Source: Epilithonimonas vandammei (GTDB lineage: Bacteria; Bacteroidota; Bacteroidia; Flavobacteriales; Weeksellaceae). Taken from it: DNA of 64,000 nucleotides. This document shows positions 16,918 through 24,391 of the stretch, piece by piece. How positions within the stretch are numbered: position 1 is the stretch's first letter; every line of letters starts with the position of its first letter. The stretch covers positions 2,108,001 through 2,172,000 of the forward strand of contig NZ_CP034161.1 in NCBI RefSeq assembly GCF_003860525.1, given 5' to 3'. The translations under genes and the position numbers were made by a program. Under the pieces are notes generated by a model. It was not told where the DNA came from, did no database searches, and saw only the letters and a list, made by a program, of their open reading frames with translations.

Positions 16918-17717
16918 TCTTTTTCAGAAAACATCAACTCAAATTCCTGTTGATTTTCGTGAAATGTTCTTTTCGCCTCATCATATCCAATTTGAAAAAT
17001 AGCTTCCAATCTGTTGGGTTTTCTTTCAAAAGTCCCATATTTAGAAAGCCTTTTTGATGTAATAAACCAATCACAAAACGCAAATTTATAGATCTCAGTT
17101 CTATGAGACAACAGTTCATAGGCACGTGTAGTAACCGAACGGATACTTTTCAGATCACTAACTTCCACATCCTGCGGCGGAGTAACATATACACCTATCA
17201 ATTTATCACATTCATTATTAATAACATCTGCAGGAAAATTATTCAAAACGCCTCCGTCACTGTACATTTCTGTTCCGATGAAATAAGGTGTGGATATCCC
17301 CGGAATACAAGAAGAAGCGATAATTGCATCTACCACTTTATAATCTTTTTCGAATACTTTTTGCTGCCCTGTAATAAGTTCTGTAGCAACAATTCTAATA
17401 TCCTTGTCCAGATCTCCAATTGTCATATCCTCAAAAATAGGATTGAGATAAGTGGAGAATATTGCGGAAGAAACCAATCCTGGCTGATTAAAAGTAAAAT
17501 GTTTCCAGTTAAAAAAGTAGATTGACTGGAAAAAATCCAAAATCTCTTCCGGTGATTTACCGAAAGCGTAAAGAGATCCTACAATAGACCCAGCACTGCA
17601 ACAAGAAACAATATTTGGTTGGATATTTTTTTCATTGAGAAATTTTAATACACCAGCGTGAGCCAATCCACGGGTTCCTCCTCCAGACAACACCAGACCT
17701 AATTTTGAATTTTCCAT
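16914..17717 (-). CDS. Patatin-like phospholipase (cytoplasmic)
   Basis: The 267-residue patatin domain shows the oxyanion motif GGGTRGLAHAGVLKFL (about 11-26), the nucleophile Ser in SCCSAGSIVGSLYAFG (about 38-53) and the catalytic Asp in MYSDGGVLNNFPADV (about 151-165). It should hydrolyse acyl-lipid esters with a Ser-Asp dyad. Unusually the first Gly of the GxSxG elbow is Cys (CSAG). It lacks a signal peptide and the outer-membrane barrel of PlpD-type proteins. An IS5-like element starts 7 bp upstream of its ATG and has displaced its native leader, so expression may be altered. Confidence 0.88.
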   Translation of the reverse strand: MENSKLGLVLSGGGTRGLAHAGVLKFLNEKNIQPNIVSCCSAGSIVGSLYAFGKSPEEILDFFQSIYFFNWKHFTFNQPGLVSSAIFSTYLNPIFEDMTIGDLDKDIRIVATELITGQQKVFEKDYKVVDAIIASSCIPGISTPYFIGTEMYSDGGVLNNFPADVINNECDKLIGVYVTPPQDVEVSDLKSIRSVTTRAYELLSHRTEIYKFAFCDWFITSKRLSKYGTFERKPNRLEAIFQIGYDEAKRTFHENQQEFELMFSEKD

Positions 17718-17723
17718 TAAGTA
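17718..17723. repeat. Target-site duplication, left copy
   Basis: TAAGTA here matches 19191-19196 on the other side of the IS5-like element. The two flank its terminal inverted repeats. Confidence 0.75.
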
Positions 17724-19190
17724 GTCATTCCTTAAAAAGCTAATTTTTCATTTTGAAAATTATACTTGCCTAAGAAGATTTTGAGAACAACTTCGAGCCA
17801 AAAAAGAATTTGTTGTTTGATTTGGTTCAATCTCATCTTCAAATTGTATCCAATCCCTGCTAATAGGGCGTTATGAATATCTCCAGCCACTCCTTTAAGG
17901 AAGTTTAATCCTAAGGAGTGGTTTCTTTTTAAATGTGAAATACAGGGTTCTATTGCTGCTCTTGCACGGAATCTTAATCTTGCAACTTGCTGCCCATATC
18001 TTGTTTTTTCTTTTTTTGTGGGAAGCAGAATTAAGGTGCCTTCTACTTCTTTGATTCCTCTAAATCCTCGGTCTGTAGCTGCTTTCTTAGGTCTTGTTCC
18101 TCCGACTGATTTTCTTACCCGTTCACTTTGTGACAATGATTCTTCAAGAGTTTTACTATCGTGAGGGTTACCGGAAAATCTTTTTACTGAGCTGATGATG
18201 CCTGTTTTCCTACCTCTTACTACCGCAACTTTGGTCCCAAACTCATAATTCTTTCCCGATTTTCCTTTCGCAATACAGGCAACCTGTGATTCATGCAAGC
18301 TGTAAATCTTGTCCTTGGTAGTTTTCTCCTGAGTAAGAGCTTTGAGGTAAATTGCAAATATTTCCCGATAATCTTTCAAAACGCTTTCCGGAAGCTTTCT
18401 TTCCAATTCCCGAAGCAATCTTTTGCCGATTGTTCTGAGTTTTTTCCTTGCCATTCTAGCATTCTTCTGTCTTTTGGGATGGTGTCCAAAATAAGCAGAC
18501 CGTAACAATTGTTTGCTTACTCTTTTGTAGCTTTGCCTTTGTACAACAGCTTCTTTTTCGGCTATTTTTACACAATTATCTATTACTTTTTTTGCCAGCT
18601 TGGCATCCGTAGGAAAAGTGATATTCTTCTCCTGAACGGTAGTATCAATCTGAACTTCATCTTCTGTTTTGGCTTTTGGATGAAGAGAAACGCTTTGTCC
18701 CAAAAGAAATTCCAAACCCCTCTCCCCAATTCTCTTTCTGAAGTGTACAAAATTGCTCGGATCAAAGGGCTATTCTGTTTGGAAAAAATCCTCACCTGTA
18801 AAATATTGCCAATAAGCATTCTCAATCCATCTTTCTACTACACTTTCATCACTTTCTTTAAACATTTCCTTGAGCAAAAGCATTCCTGCTATTTTGCGAA
18901 CCGCAATAGAGGGTCTTCCTTCTTTTGAAAATAAACCCTCGAACTCAGCTTCTATTTTATCCCAAGAAATCTCATGCGCTAATTTTACAAGTGGATGATC
19001 CATATTAATAAGCTCGGTAAGTCTGGTCTTGAATAAATTTTGCTGTAAATCCTGTTTTATTTTTCCTAACATTTTGCCACTTTTTATACCCTAAAAATAC
19101 GATTTTCTGCAATTTTATACAACATTTTTAAGCGAAATTTGATAATAAAATATTGAATATCAAATCGTTGTATTTATTTTAAGGAATGAC
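17724..19190 (-). mobile_element. IS5-family-like insertion sequence, 1467 bp
   Basis: The ends are a perfect 14-bp inverted repeat, GTCATTCCTTAAAA at 17724-17737 and its complement at 19177-19190. They are flanked by a TAAGTA direct duplication. The element encodes one transposase interrupted by an in-frame TAG. The ends could be extended to TA-GTCATT, so the exact duplication length is open, but a 6-bp duplication fits best. Transposition is recent enough that the repeats remain perfect. Confidence 0.88.
17732..19072 (-). pseudogene. IS5-family transposase with in-frame amber stop
   Basis: The reading frame from ATG 19070-19072 runs through residue 100 (ending EDFFQTE), meets TAG at 18770-18772, and continues in the same frame with PFDPSNFVHFRKRIGERGLEFLLGQ to the stop at 17732, so a single base change separates the two parts. 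The upstream part has an IS5-type N-terminal domain (SIAVRKIAGMLLLKEMFKESDESVVERWIEN). The downstream part has the DDE residues: VQIDTTVQEKNITFPTD, then KAATDRGFRG and RARAAIEPCISHLKR. Gene callers that allow TTG would start the second part at 18713-18715. The copy is probably inactive unless the TAG is read through. Confidence 0.85.
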
Positions 19191-19196
19191 TAAGTA
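19191..19196. repeat. Target-site duplication, right copy
   Basis: TAAGTA, identical to 17718-17723 on the far side of the IS5-like element. Confidence 0.75.
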
Positions 19197-19204
19197 AAAT
19201 TAAA

Positions 19205-19230
19205 AAAACCACAGAACAATCTGTGGTTTT
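19205..19230. terminator. Bidirectional terminator between lpdA and the former patatin leader
   Basis: AAAACCACAG (19205-19214) and CTGTGGTTTT (19221-19230) form a 10-bp perfect stem with a 6-nt loop. It lies 26 bp past the lpdA stop on the minus strand. A-rich and T-rich flanks suit both directions. Confidence 0.85.
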
Positions 19231-19256
19231 ACAATATGAATATTATGTTAATCTCA

Positions 19257-20648
19257 TTAAATATGAATCACCTCTCCATAAGCAGCCGCAACAGCTTCCA
19301 TCACTGCTTCAGAGATTGTTGGATGCGGGTGAATCGCTTTAAGAACTTCGTGTCCTGTGGTTTCTAGTTTTCTGGCAACAACTGCTTCCGCAATCATATC
19401 CGTGACACCATCGCCCACCATATGACATCCTAACCACTCGCCATATTTTGCATCAAAAATCACTTTGATAAATCCGTCTACATCACCGTTAGCTGTAGCT
19501 TTTCCAGAAGCTGAAAAAGGGAATTTACCAACTTTCAGTTCATAACCTTTTTCTTTGGCTTGCTTTTCCGTTAAACCAACAGAAGCGATTTCCGGATGAC
19601 AGTAAGTACAACCAGGAATATTGCCATAATCGATTTTCTCCACATGCATTCCTTTGATTTTCTCTACACAAGTAATCCCCTCAGCAGAAGCAACGTGCGC
19701 CAAAGCTTGAGTCGGGATGATATCGCCGATGGCATAATATCCAGGAACAGAAGTTTCGTACCATTCATTGACAAGAACTCTTCCTTTATCTGTTTTTATT
19801 CCTACTTCTTCCAGGCCTATTCCTTCTACATTTGCAGCAATTCCGACAGCAGAAAGAAGAATATCTGCTTCCAAAGTGATTTCTCCGTTGGCTGTTTTTA
19901 CTTTTGCTTTTACACCATTTCCAGAAGTATCTACAGATTCTACAGAAGAATTGGTCATAATTTCTATTCCTGATTTTTTCAGAGACTTCTCAACGTGTTT
20001 TGAAACTTCTTCATCCTCCAAAGGAACAATGTTTGGTAAAAATTCTACCACAGTCACTTTAGTTCCCATAGAATTGTAGAAATCTGCAAACTCAATCCCA
20101 ATAGCGCCGGAACCTACAACAATCATAGATTTTGGCTGCTCAGGAAGTGACAAAGCTTGTCTGTATCCTATTACTTTTTTTCCATCCTGAGGGAGGTTTG
20201 GCAATTCTCTAGAACGGGCTCCGGTTGCGATAATGATGTTGGTAGCAGAATATTCAGTCGTTTTTCCCTCTGTATCTACAACAGAAACTTTTTTGCCAGC
20301 TTTCACTTTGGCAGTTCCCATTATCACATCGATTTTATTTTTTTTCATCAGAAACTGGATCCCGCCGCTCATTTTAGAAGCCACGCCTCTACTTCTTTGG
20401 ATCACTTTCGTGAAATCGAATCCTGGATTTTCCACTTTATTAAGACCATAATCCTCTGCGTGTTTCAGATAATTGAAAACGTGAGCCGATTTCAGAAGTG
20501 CTTTCGTTGGGATGCAACCCCAGTTAAGACAAATACCTCCAAGGTTTTCTTTTTCGATGATGGCTGTTTTGAAACCCAATTGAGCAGCTCTGATTGCAGT
20601 CACATAACCGCCAGGTCCACTTCCTATAACAATAATATCGTAGTTCAT
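19257..20648 (-). CDS. lpdA: Dihydrolipoyl dehydrogenase (E3)
   Basis: The 463-residue FAD disulfide oxidoreductase regenerates lipoamide in 2-oxoacid dehydrogenase complexes. It has the FAD Rossmann motif DIIVIGSGPGGYVTAIRAAQ (about 4-23), the redox pair in GGICLNWGCIPTKALL (Cys about 40 and 45), the NAD-binding VVGSGAIGIEFADFY near 177, and HPHPTISEAVMEA (about 442-454) with the catalytic His-Glu. It acts with the E1 fusion at 24392-26824 and with pyruvate dehydrogenase. It is monocistronic with a terminator downstream. Confidence 0.96.
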   Translation of the reverse strand: MNYDIIVIGSGPGGYVTAIRAAQLGFKTAIIEKENLGGICLNWGCIPTKALLKSAHVFNYLKHAEDYGLNKVENPGFDFTKVIQRSRGVASKMSGGIQFLMKKNKIDVIMGTAKVKAGKKVSVVDTEGKTTEYSATNIIIATGARSRELPNLPQDGKKVIGYRQALSLPEQPKSMIVVGSGAIGIEFADFYNSMGTKVTVVEFLPNIVPLEDEEVSKHVEKSLKKSGIEIMTNSSVESVDTSGNGVKAKVKTANGEITLEADILLSAVGIAANVEGIGLEEVGIKTDKGRVLVNEWYETSVPGYYAIGDIIPTQALAHVASAEGITCVEKIKGMHVEKIDYGNIPGCTYCHPEIASVGLTEKQAKEKGYELKVGKFPFSASGKATANGDVDGFIKVIFDAKYGEWLGCHMVGDGVTDMIAEAVVARKLETTGHEVLKAIHPHPTISEAVMEAVAAAYGEVIHI

Positions 20649-20706
20649 TGTGATTAAAAAATTTATGCGAATTTACGGAAAATTATTGGAAGCATAGTAT
20701 GACAAA

Positions 20707-20727
20707 AAGCAACTTTAAAAGTTGCTT
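20707..20727 (-). terminator. Terminator of the sigma/VWA operon
   Basis: AAGCAACTTT (20707-20716) and AAAGTTGCTT (20718-20727) form a 10-bp stem around one base pair position; the true loop will be a few bases wider. It starts 6 bp past the VWA gene stop. Confidence 0.65.
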
Positions 20728-20732
20728 AATAT

Positions 20733-23288
20733 TTAATTCTTTATCAGTTTAAAAGTTTCTGAATCAGTTCCATATCTCAGCCGGATCACATAAACACTAT
20801 TAGGGTAGCTGGAAATATCAAATGAATTAGAACCTTTGCTTAAATTATTTTTCCTTAATAATATCTTGCCTGTATAATCATACATCAAAAATTCTTCGAT
20901 ATCCCTTTTCGTTTCAACTTTGAAAAAACCTTTTGTAGGATTGGGATAGATTTTGGCCGCATAATCCTTTTTATCCAGACTTTCTACTTCTAGTTTTTTA
21001 TTGATAAATTCTTTCACGACGCCGTTTTTACAATCCGGAACTGTGGAACGCTGTAGAATCAATCTTAACAATAAATCATTCAATTTTTCAACCTCATATT
21101 CACTTGCAGTTGGTTTGATATGATTATTCCCGATGCCGCTGTCATTGGTAAGAAAAGTATAAGTTCCATTAGTAAGCAATGCAAAAGTACGCATCAGATA
21201 TTCCGTTTGTTTATCGGTATCGCTGGCTGCAATCGGGATGAGGGTGATTCCTTTTTTAGATGCCAATTTAATTTTCTGATGTAGCCTTTCAATGCTTTCA
21301 TCGGATAAATGCGGTGGTGCATCCAGAAGAAGAAACATTATCTTGGTGGTATTTTCGTTACTCCAGCTTAGTTCATCAACTGAAGATTCCACCGCTTCTA
21401 CCACGGCTTCAGGCCTGTCACCTCCGCCTTTTGCGTTTTGTTTTTTGATAAAATCAATTAGATTTTCCGCATTGTGAGAAAAATCGAATTTGCGAGTTAT
21501 ATAATCATCACCGTGATCTCTGTAAAAAACCGAACCGTACCTCACATTTGTATTTTTCAGGCTAGATTCTACTTTTTTCAAAACATCCAACAATTCTGAT
21601 TTCAGATAATTGATTTCATCGCCCATAGATCCTGTAGCATCTACCACGAAAACCAAATCCAAAGGTCTTTTTTTGTTACAACTCTCGTTGATTTTAATCA
21701 GATTTTGCCCATTTCGAAACTCTTTTGCATTTTGTGACAGAACATTACCAAACTCATCTTCTATTCTGTAATTCCCAAACACATTTTTTTGGGTGGTGAG
21801 AGAAGAAATCCACAACTCCACATTTCCCCGGTTATCTGTTACGCTTTCCCAAACAGTTTCATTATTATCATTTATCAATTTCAGTTTTTTGCCAATAATA
21901 GGATTATTATCAAAATTGGTCAATTGAACCGAAACTCTTCTATCTGGGTAAAATTTCCATGTTTCTTTGTATTGATCTAGAACAGGCACCGCAATATCTT
22001 GCCAATAATTCCATTTGGAAAAATCATTCACTTCGCCTGCCGTTAGTTTTCCTGCATCTGGAAGTATAATTTCTTCTTCTTTATTTTTATTTTCTAGTTT
22101 GTATTCTCTATTTAATTTTCTTAATTCTTTTCTTGGCAGATTTTTAGTTTTGATGACAACGACTCCATTTGCGGCTTGAGCTCCGTAAAGACTTGTAGCT
22201 GCGTCTTTTTTCAGAACATTTACAGATTCAATAATTTTTGGGTTTATGGACTTTATATATTCTAGAGAAGACACTTTTCCGTCTAAAATGTACAACGGTT
22301 TTTTTGATGAATCAAAAGAAGCAGCTCCACGAATCATAATTTTACTAGAAGCGCGTGCAGCTTCTCCACCTGATATTTTCAGACCTGCGACCTTCCCTTC
22401 TAATGATGATTTTCCAGCGCCTAACGCCAGCATTTTTTTATTGGTGGACTCAGAAATTTCTCTAGCTTTTTCTGCAGCATACAATGCAGGAACTTTTGCA
22501 ACAGTGGAAGATTTTCCAGTAGAAGGTGGCGGTGGTGGTGGCGTGTATGTAGATTCAAAAACTTCATTAGTGACAAGTCCACCTGTAGTTTCCAAACGTT
22601 TTGGAATTGCTGGTGGAGGTAATTCGGATTTTGCAATTGTGGTTTTTCCTTTATCAACACGAGTTATGTATTTTTCATCATATGTAGATTCTGATTTTTT
22701 CTGAGAATAAATAGCATCATTACTTTTTCTTTCTAATTCAACTCCTTGAAATCTTTTGTTTTTAATACTAAAATCGGATTGATTATTCACAGAAGATATA
22801 ATTTTTCCATTTTCGTCTTTTTTGACAGAAATATCATCCGTTTTATTTTTCTCTCTCAGTTCCTTATATAAATCATCGAATTCATCTTTCTTAGGTTCAA
22901 CTTCGTGATAAGCAATTATATCTTTTCCTTCAGCAGGTTTAATTGGATTTCTGCTCAGATTCTCTTTAAAAGTTTCATTGATTTCTTCAACTTTTTTTGA
23001 AGTTTCCAAAAGATTTGGATTGGTTGGTTTTCCTTGTTTATTTTCTACAATTTGAGGTTCAATTTTAACTTTATTATCATTCATAAAATATAAAACCCCA
23101 AATGTAAATGCCAATCCGGCGGCAATTCCGTAAGGCAGCCAAATCGGAATGATTCGTTTTTTATTTTCTTTCTTGTCGAGTTTTTCTTCTACTTTTTCCC
23201 ACACTTTCTCGAAGGCTGGAAACTTTGGGTTTTCTTCCGCTGATTTTCCAGCGTCGTTAAACATTTTATCGATATCTTGATTTTCCAT
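20733..23288 (-). CDS. Membrane-anchored plug-like/VWA protein with T9SS sorting domain, partner of ECF sigma
   Basis: The 851-residue protein is a composite. An N-terminal acidic region is followed by one transmembrane helix (IPIWLPYGIAAGLAFTFGVL, about 47-66), as in anti-sigma proteins. A Pro-rich linker (about 224-257) leads to a segment about 293-382 that looks like a SusC/TonB plug: KIMIRGAASFDSSKKPLYILDG, then SVNVLKKDAATSLYGAQAANGVVVIKTK. The VWA domain (about 543-745) begins LDLVFVVDATGSMGDEINY, a good MIDAS. The last 73 residues (KIYPNPTKGFFKVE to KLIKN) are a T9SS type A sorting domain. It overlaps no neighbour and follows the sigma gene by 10 bp. A cytoplasmic N-terminus plus a C-terminal secretion signal is hard to reconcile; the biological role is unknown. 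Confidence 0.8.
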   Translation of the reverse strand: MENQDIDKMFNDAGKSAEENPKFPAFEKVWEKVEEKLDKKENKKRIIPIWLPYGIAAGLAFTFGVLYFMNDNKVKIEPQIVENKQGKPTNPNLLETSKKVEEINETFKENLSRNPIKPAEGKDIIAYHEVEPKKDEFDDLYKELREKNKTDDISVKKDENGKIISSVNNQSDFSIKNKRFQGVELERKSNDAIYSQKKSESTYDEKYITRVDKGKTTIAKSELPPPAIPKRLETTGGLVTNEVFESTYTPPPPPPSTGKSSTVAKVPALYAAEKAREISESTNKKMLALGAGKSSLEGKVAGLKISGGEAARASSKIMIRGAASFDSSKKPLYILDGKVSSLEYIKSINPKIIESVNVLKKDAATSLYGAQAANGVVVIKTKNLPRKELRKLNREYKLENKNKEEEIILPDAGKLTAGEVNDFSKWNYWQDIAVPVLDQYKETWKFYPDRRVSVQLTNFDNNPIIGKKLKLINDNNETVWESVTDNRGNVELWISSLTTQKNVFGNYRIEDEFGNVLSQNAKEFRNGQNLIKINESCNKKRPLDLVFVVDATGSMGDEINYLKSELLDVLKKVESSLKNTNVRYGSVFYRDHGDDYITRKFDFSHNAENLIDFIKKQNAKGGGDRPEAVVEAVESSVDELSWSNENTTKIMFLLLDAPPHLSDESIERLHQKIKLASKKGITLIPIAASDTDKQTEYLMRTFALLTNGTYTFLTNDSGIGNNHIKPTASEYEVEKLNDLLLRLILQRSTVPDCKNGVVKEFINKKLEVESLDKKDYAAKIYPNPTKGFFKVETKRDIEEFLMYDYTGKILLRKNNLSKGSNSFDISSYPNSVYVIRLRYGTDSETFKLIKN

Positions 23289-23298
23289 TTTTTAAACT

Positions 23299-23823
23299 TT
23301 AAGAATTAACGGTTTGCAGTTTTACCAATTCCTGCAATTTTTTGCGGGCAAAACTGACTTGAGATTTTGATGTTCCTTCTGAGATAGATAGCATTTCCGC
23401 AATTTCTCTGTGCGGATAGCCTTCCATTGCAAACAGATTGAAAATCATCCTGCAACCTTCTGGCAAAAAATTGAGCAGATGCAAAATGCTGTTTTCTTCT
23501 GATATATTTTCTGGTTCAGAATCTGGTAAATCCACAAATTGCTCTTCGATAGAAATAGAAAAAGGCTGCTTTTTGCGAAGTTTCTGCAAGCATTGGTTGA
23601 CGACAATTTTCCTTGCCCACGCTTCAAAAACCAGATGATTATTGAGCTGATGAAGTTTGGTGAAAATCTGGTAAAAAGAATCTGCCAATATTTCTTCGGC
23701 GTCTTCATCATTTTTCAGATAGCGTTTGCAAGTCACAAAAAACCGACCTGCGTATTGCTCATAAAGCTCCCGCTGCGCATTTCGGTCTTTGTTTTTGCAT
23801 CTAATGTATAAGTCGTTTTCCAT
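23299..23823 (-). CDS. ECF-type RNA polymerase sigma factor
   Basis: This 174-residue sigma-70 family factor has region 2 (YLKNDEDAEEILADSFYQIFTKL, about 36-58, and FEAWARKIVVNQCLQKLRKK, about 66-85) and region 4 (LPEGCRMIFNLFAMEGYPHREIAEMLSISEGTSKSQVSFARKKL as its helix-turn-helix, about 125-168). It lacks region 3, as ECF factors do. It is the first gene of a two-gene operon with the membrane VWA protein, which probably holds the regulatory partner role. The inducing signal is not visible. Confidence 0.92.
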   Translation of the reverse strand: MENDLYIRCKNKDRNAQRELYEQYAGRFFVTCKRYLKNDEDAEEILADSFYQIFTKLHQLNNHLVFEAWARKIVVNQCLQKLRKKQPFSISIEEQFVDLPDSEPENISEENSILHLLNFLPEGCRMIFNLFAMEGYPHREIAEMLSISEGTSKSQVSFARKKLQELVKLQTVNS

Positions 23824-24129
23824 TGAATGGCTTTTATATAGAAAGATGCATAAGTTTAAAAAAGGTTGGAAATATTCTGAAAATTTATGAAAAAACTTTA
23901 AAAGTTTATAATGAAAGTTTCGATTGAATCGCTTAAAAGTTATGAAATTCTTGCATTCTCAAAGGACAATTAACAAATTGTATTATAATCAATAGGCTTA
24001 TTTATAAAATAAGTAAAACAAATTGGATGATTTATAAAAAACTATAAACAATTGTTTAAAAGATTAATAAAAAAAATTAATACATCAATTATAAATAATA
24101 ATTATTAATTTTACATCAAACTAAGCCCA
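23824..24129. other. AT-rich intergenic region
   Basis: This 306-bp region contains no gene. It separates the sigma operon (minus strand) from a small plus-strand ORF and must hold both promoters. A TAATTTTAC string at about 24106-24114, close to TAnnTTTG, could be the -7 box of the small ORF. No convincing -33 boxes or repeats are seen. Confidence 0.4.
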
Positions 24130-24384
24130 ATGAAGTATACATTAATCAGACGAAACAGAAGTCTACGGACTACTTCAAACCACGAATTTGTTAGCTGGAT
24201 GAGAAAAAATGATCTTCAGCAATGGACCAATAATCAAGATTTTATGAAAGGTTATTCCAAACGTAAATCTACTTTTGAGGGTTTAGAAATCCGTTTTGAC
24301 AATGAACAAAATTTTGTAAATGATTTACAAAAAAATAACCTTTTGAAAATAGAATCATCAAAAGGTCTTTTTGGTTTATTTTAA
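24130..24384 (+). CDS. Small basic hypothetical protein, 84 aa
   Basis: I do not recognise this family. The 84-residue product is rich in Arg, Lys and Asn (MKYTLIRRNRSLRTTSNHEF), has no hydrophobic segment and no cysteine. It is the only plus-strand gene between two long minus-strand genes, and ends 7 bp before the E1 fusion stop. Coding is supported by an ATG start with AT-rich leader, codon use like its neighbours and a clear lack of a longer frame on the other strand. Confidence 0.55.
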   Translation: MKYTLIRRNRSLRTTSNHEFVSWMRKNDLQQWTNNQDFMKGYSKRKSTFEGLEIRFDNEQNFVNDLQKNNLLKIESSKGLFGLF

Positions 24385-24391
24385 ACTGTGA

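Noticed and set aside
18583..18825. ORF of 80 residues within the IS5-like element
   Set aside because: It is a different frame of the transposase; the true frame is continuous apart from the TAG.
20157..20657. 166-residue plus-strand ORF opposite lpdA
   Set aside because: It mirrors the well-supported lpdA frame and has low-complexity composition.
22246..22704. 152-residue plus-strand ORF opposite the VWA gene
   Set aside because: It is the antisense of the Pro-rich linker region (poly-Gly from CCX codons) and shows no independent support.
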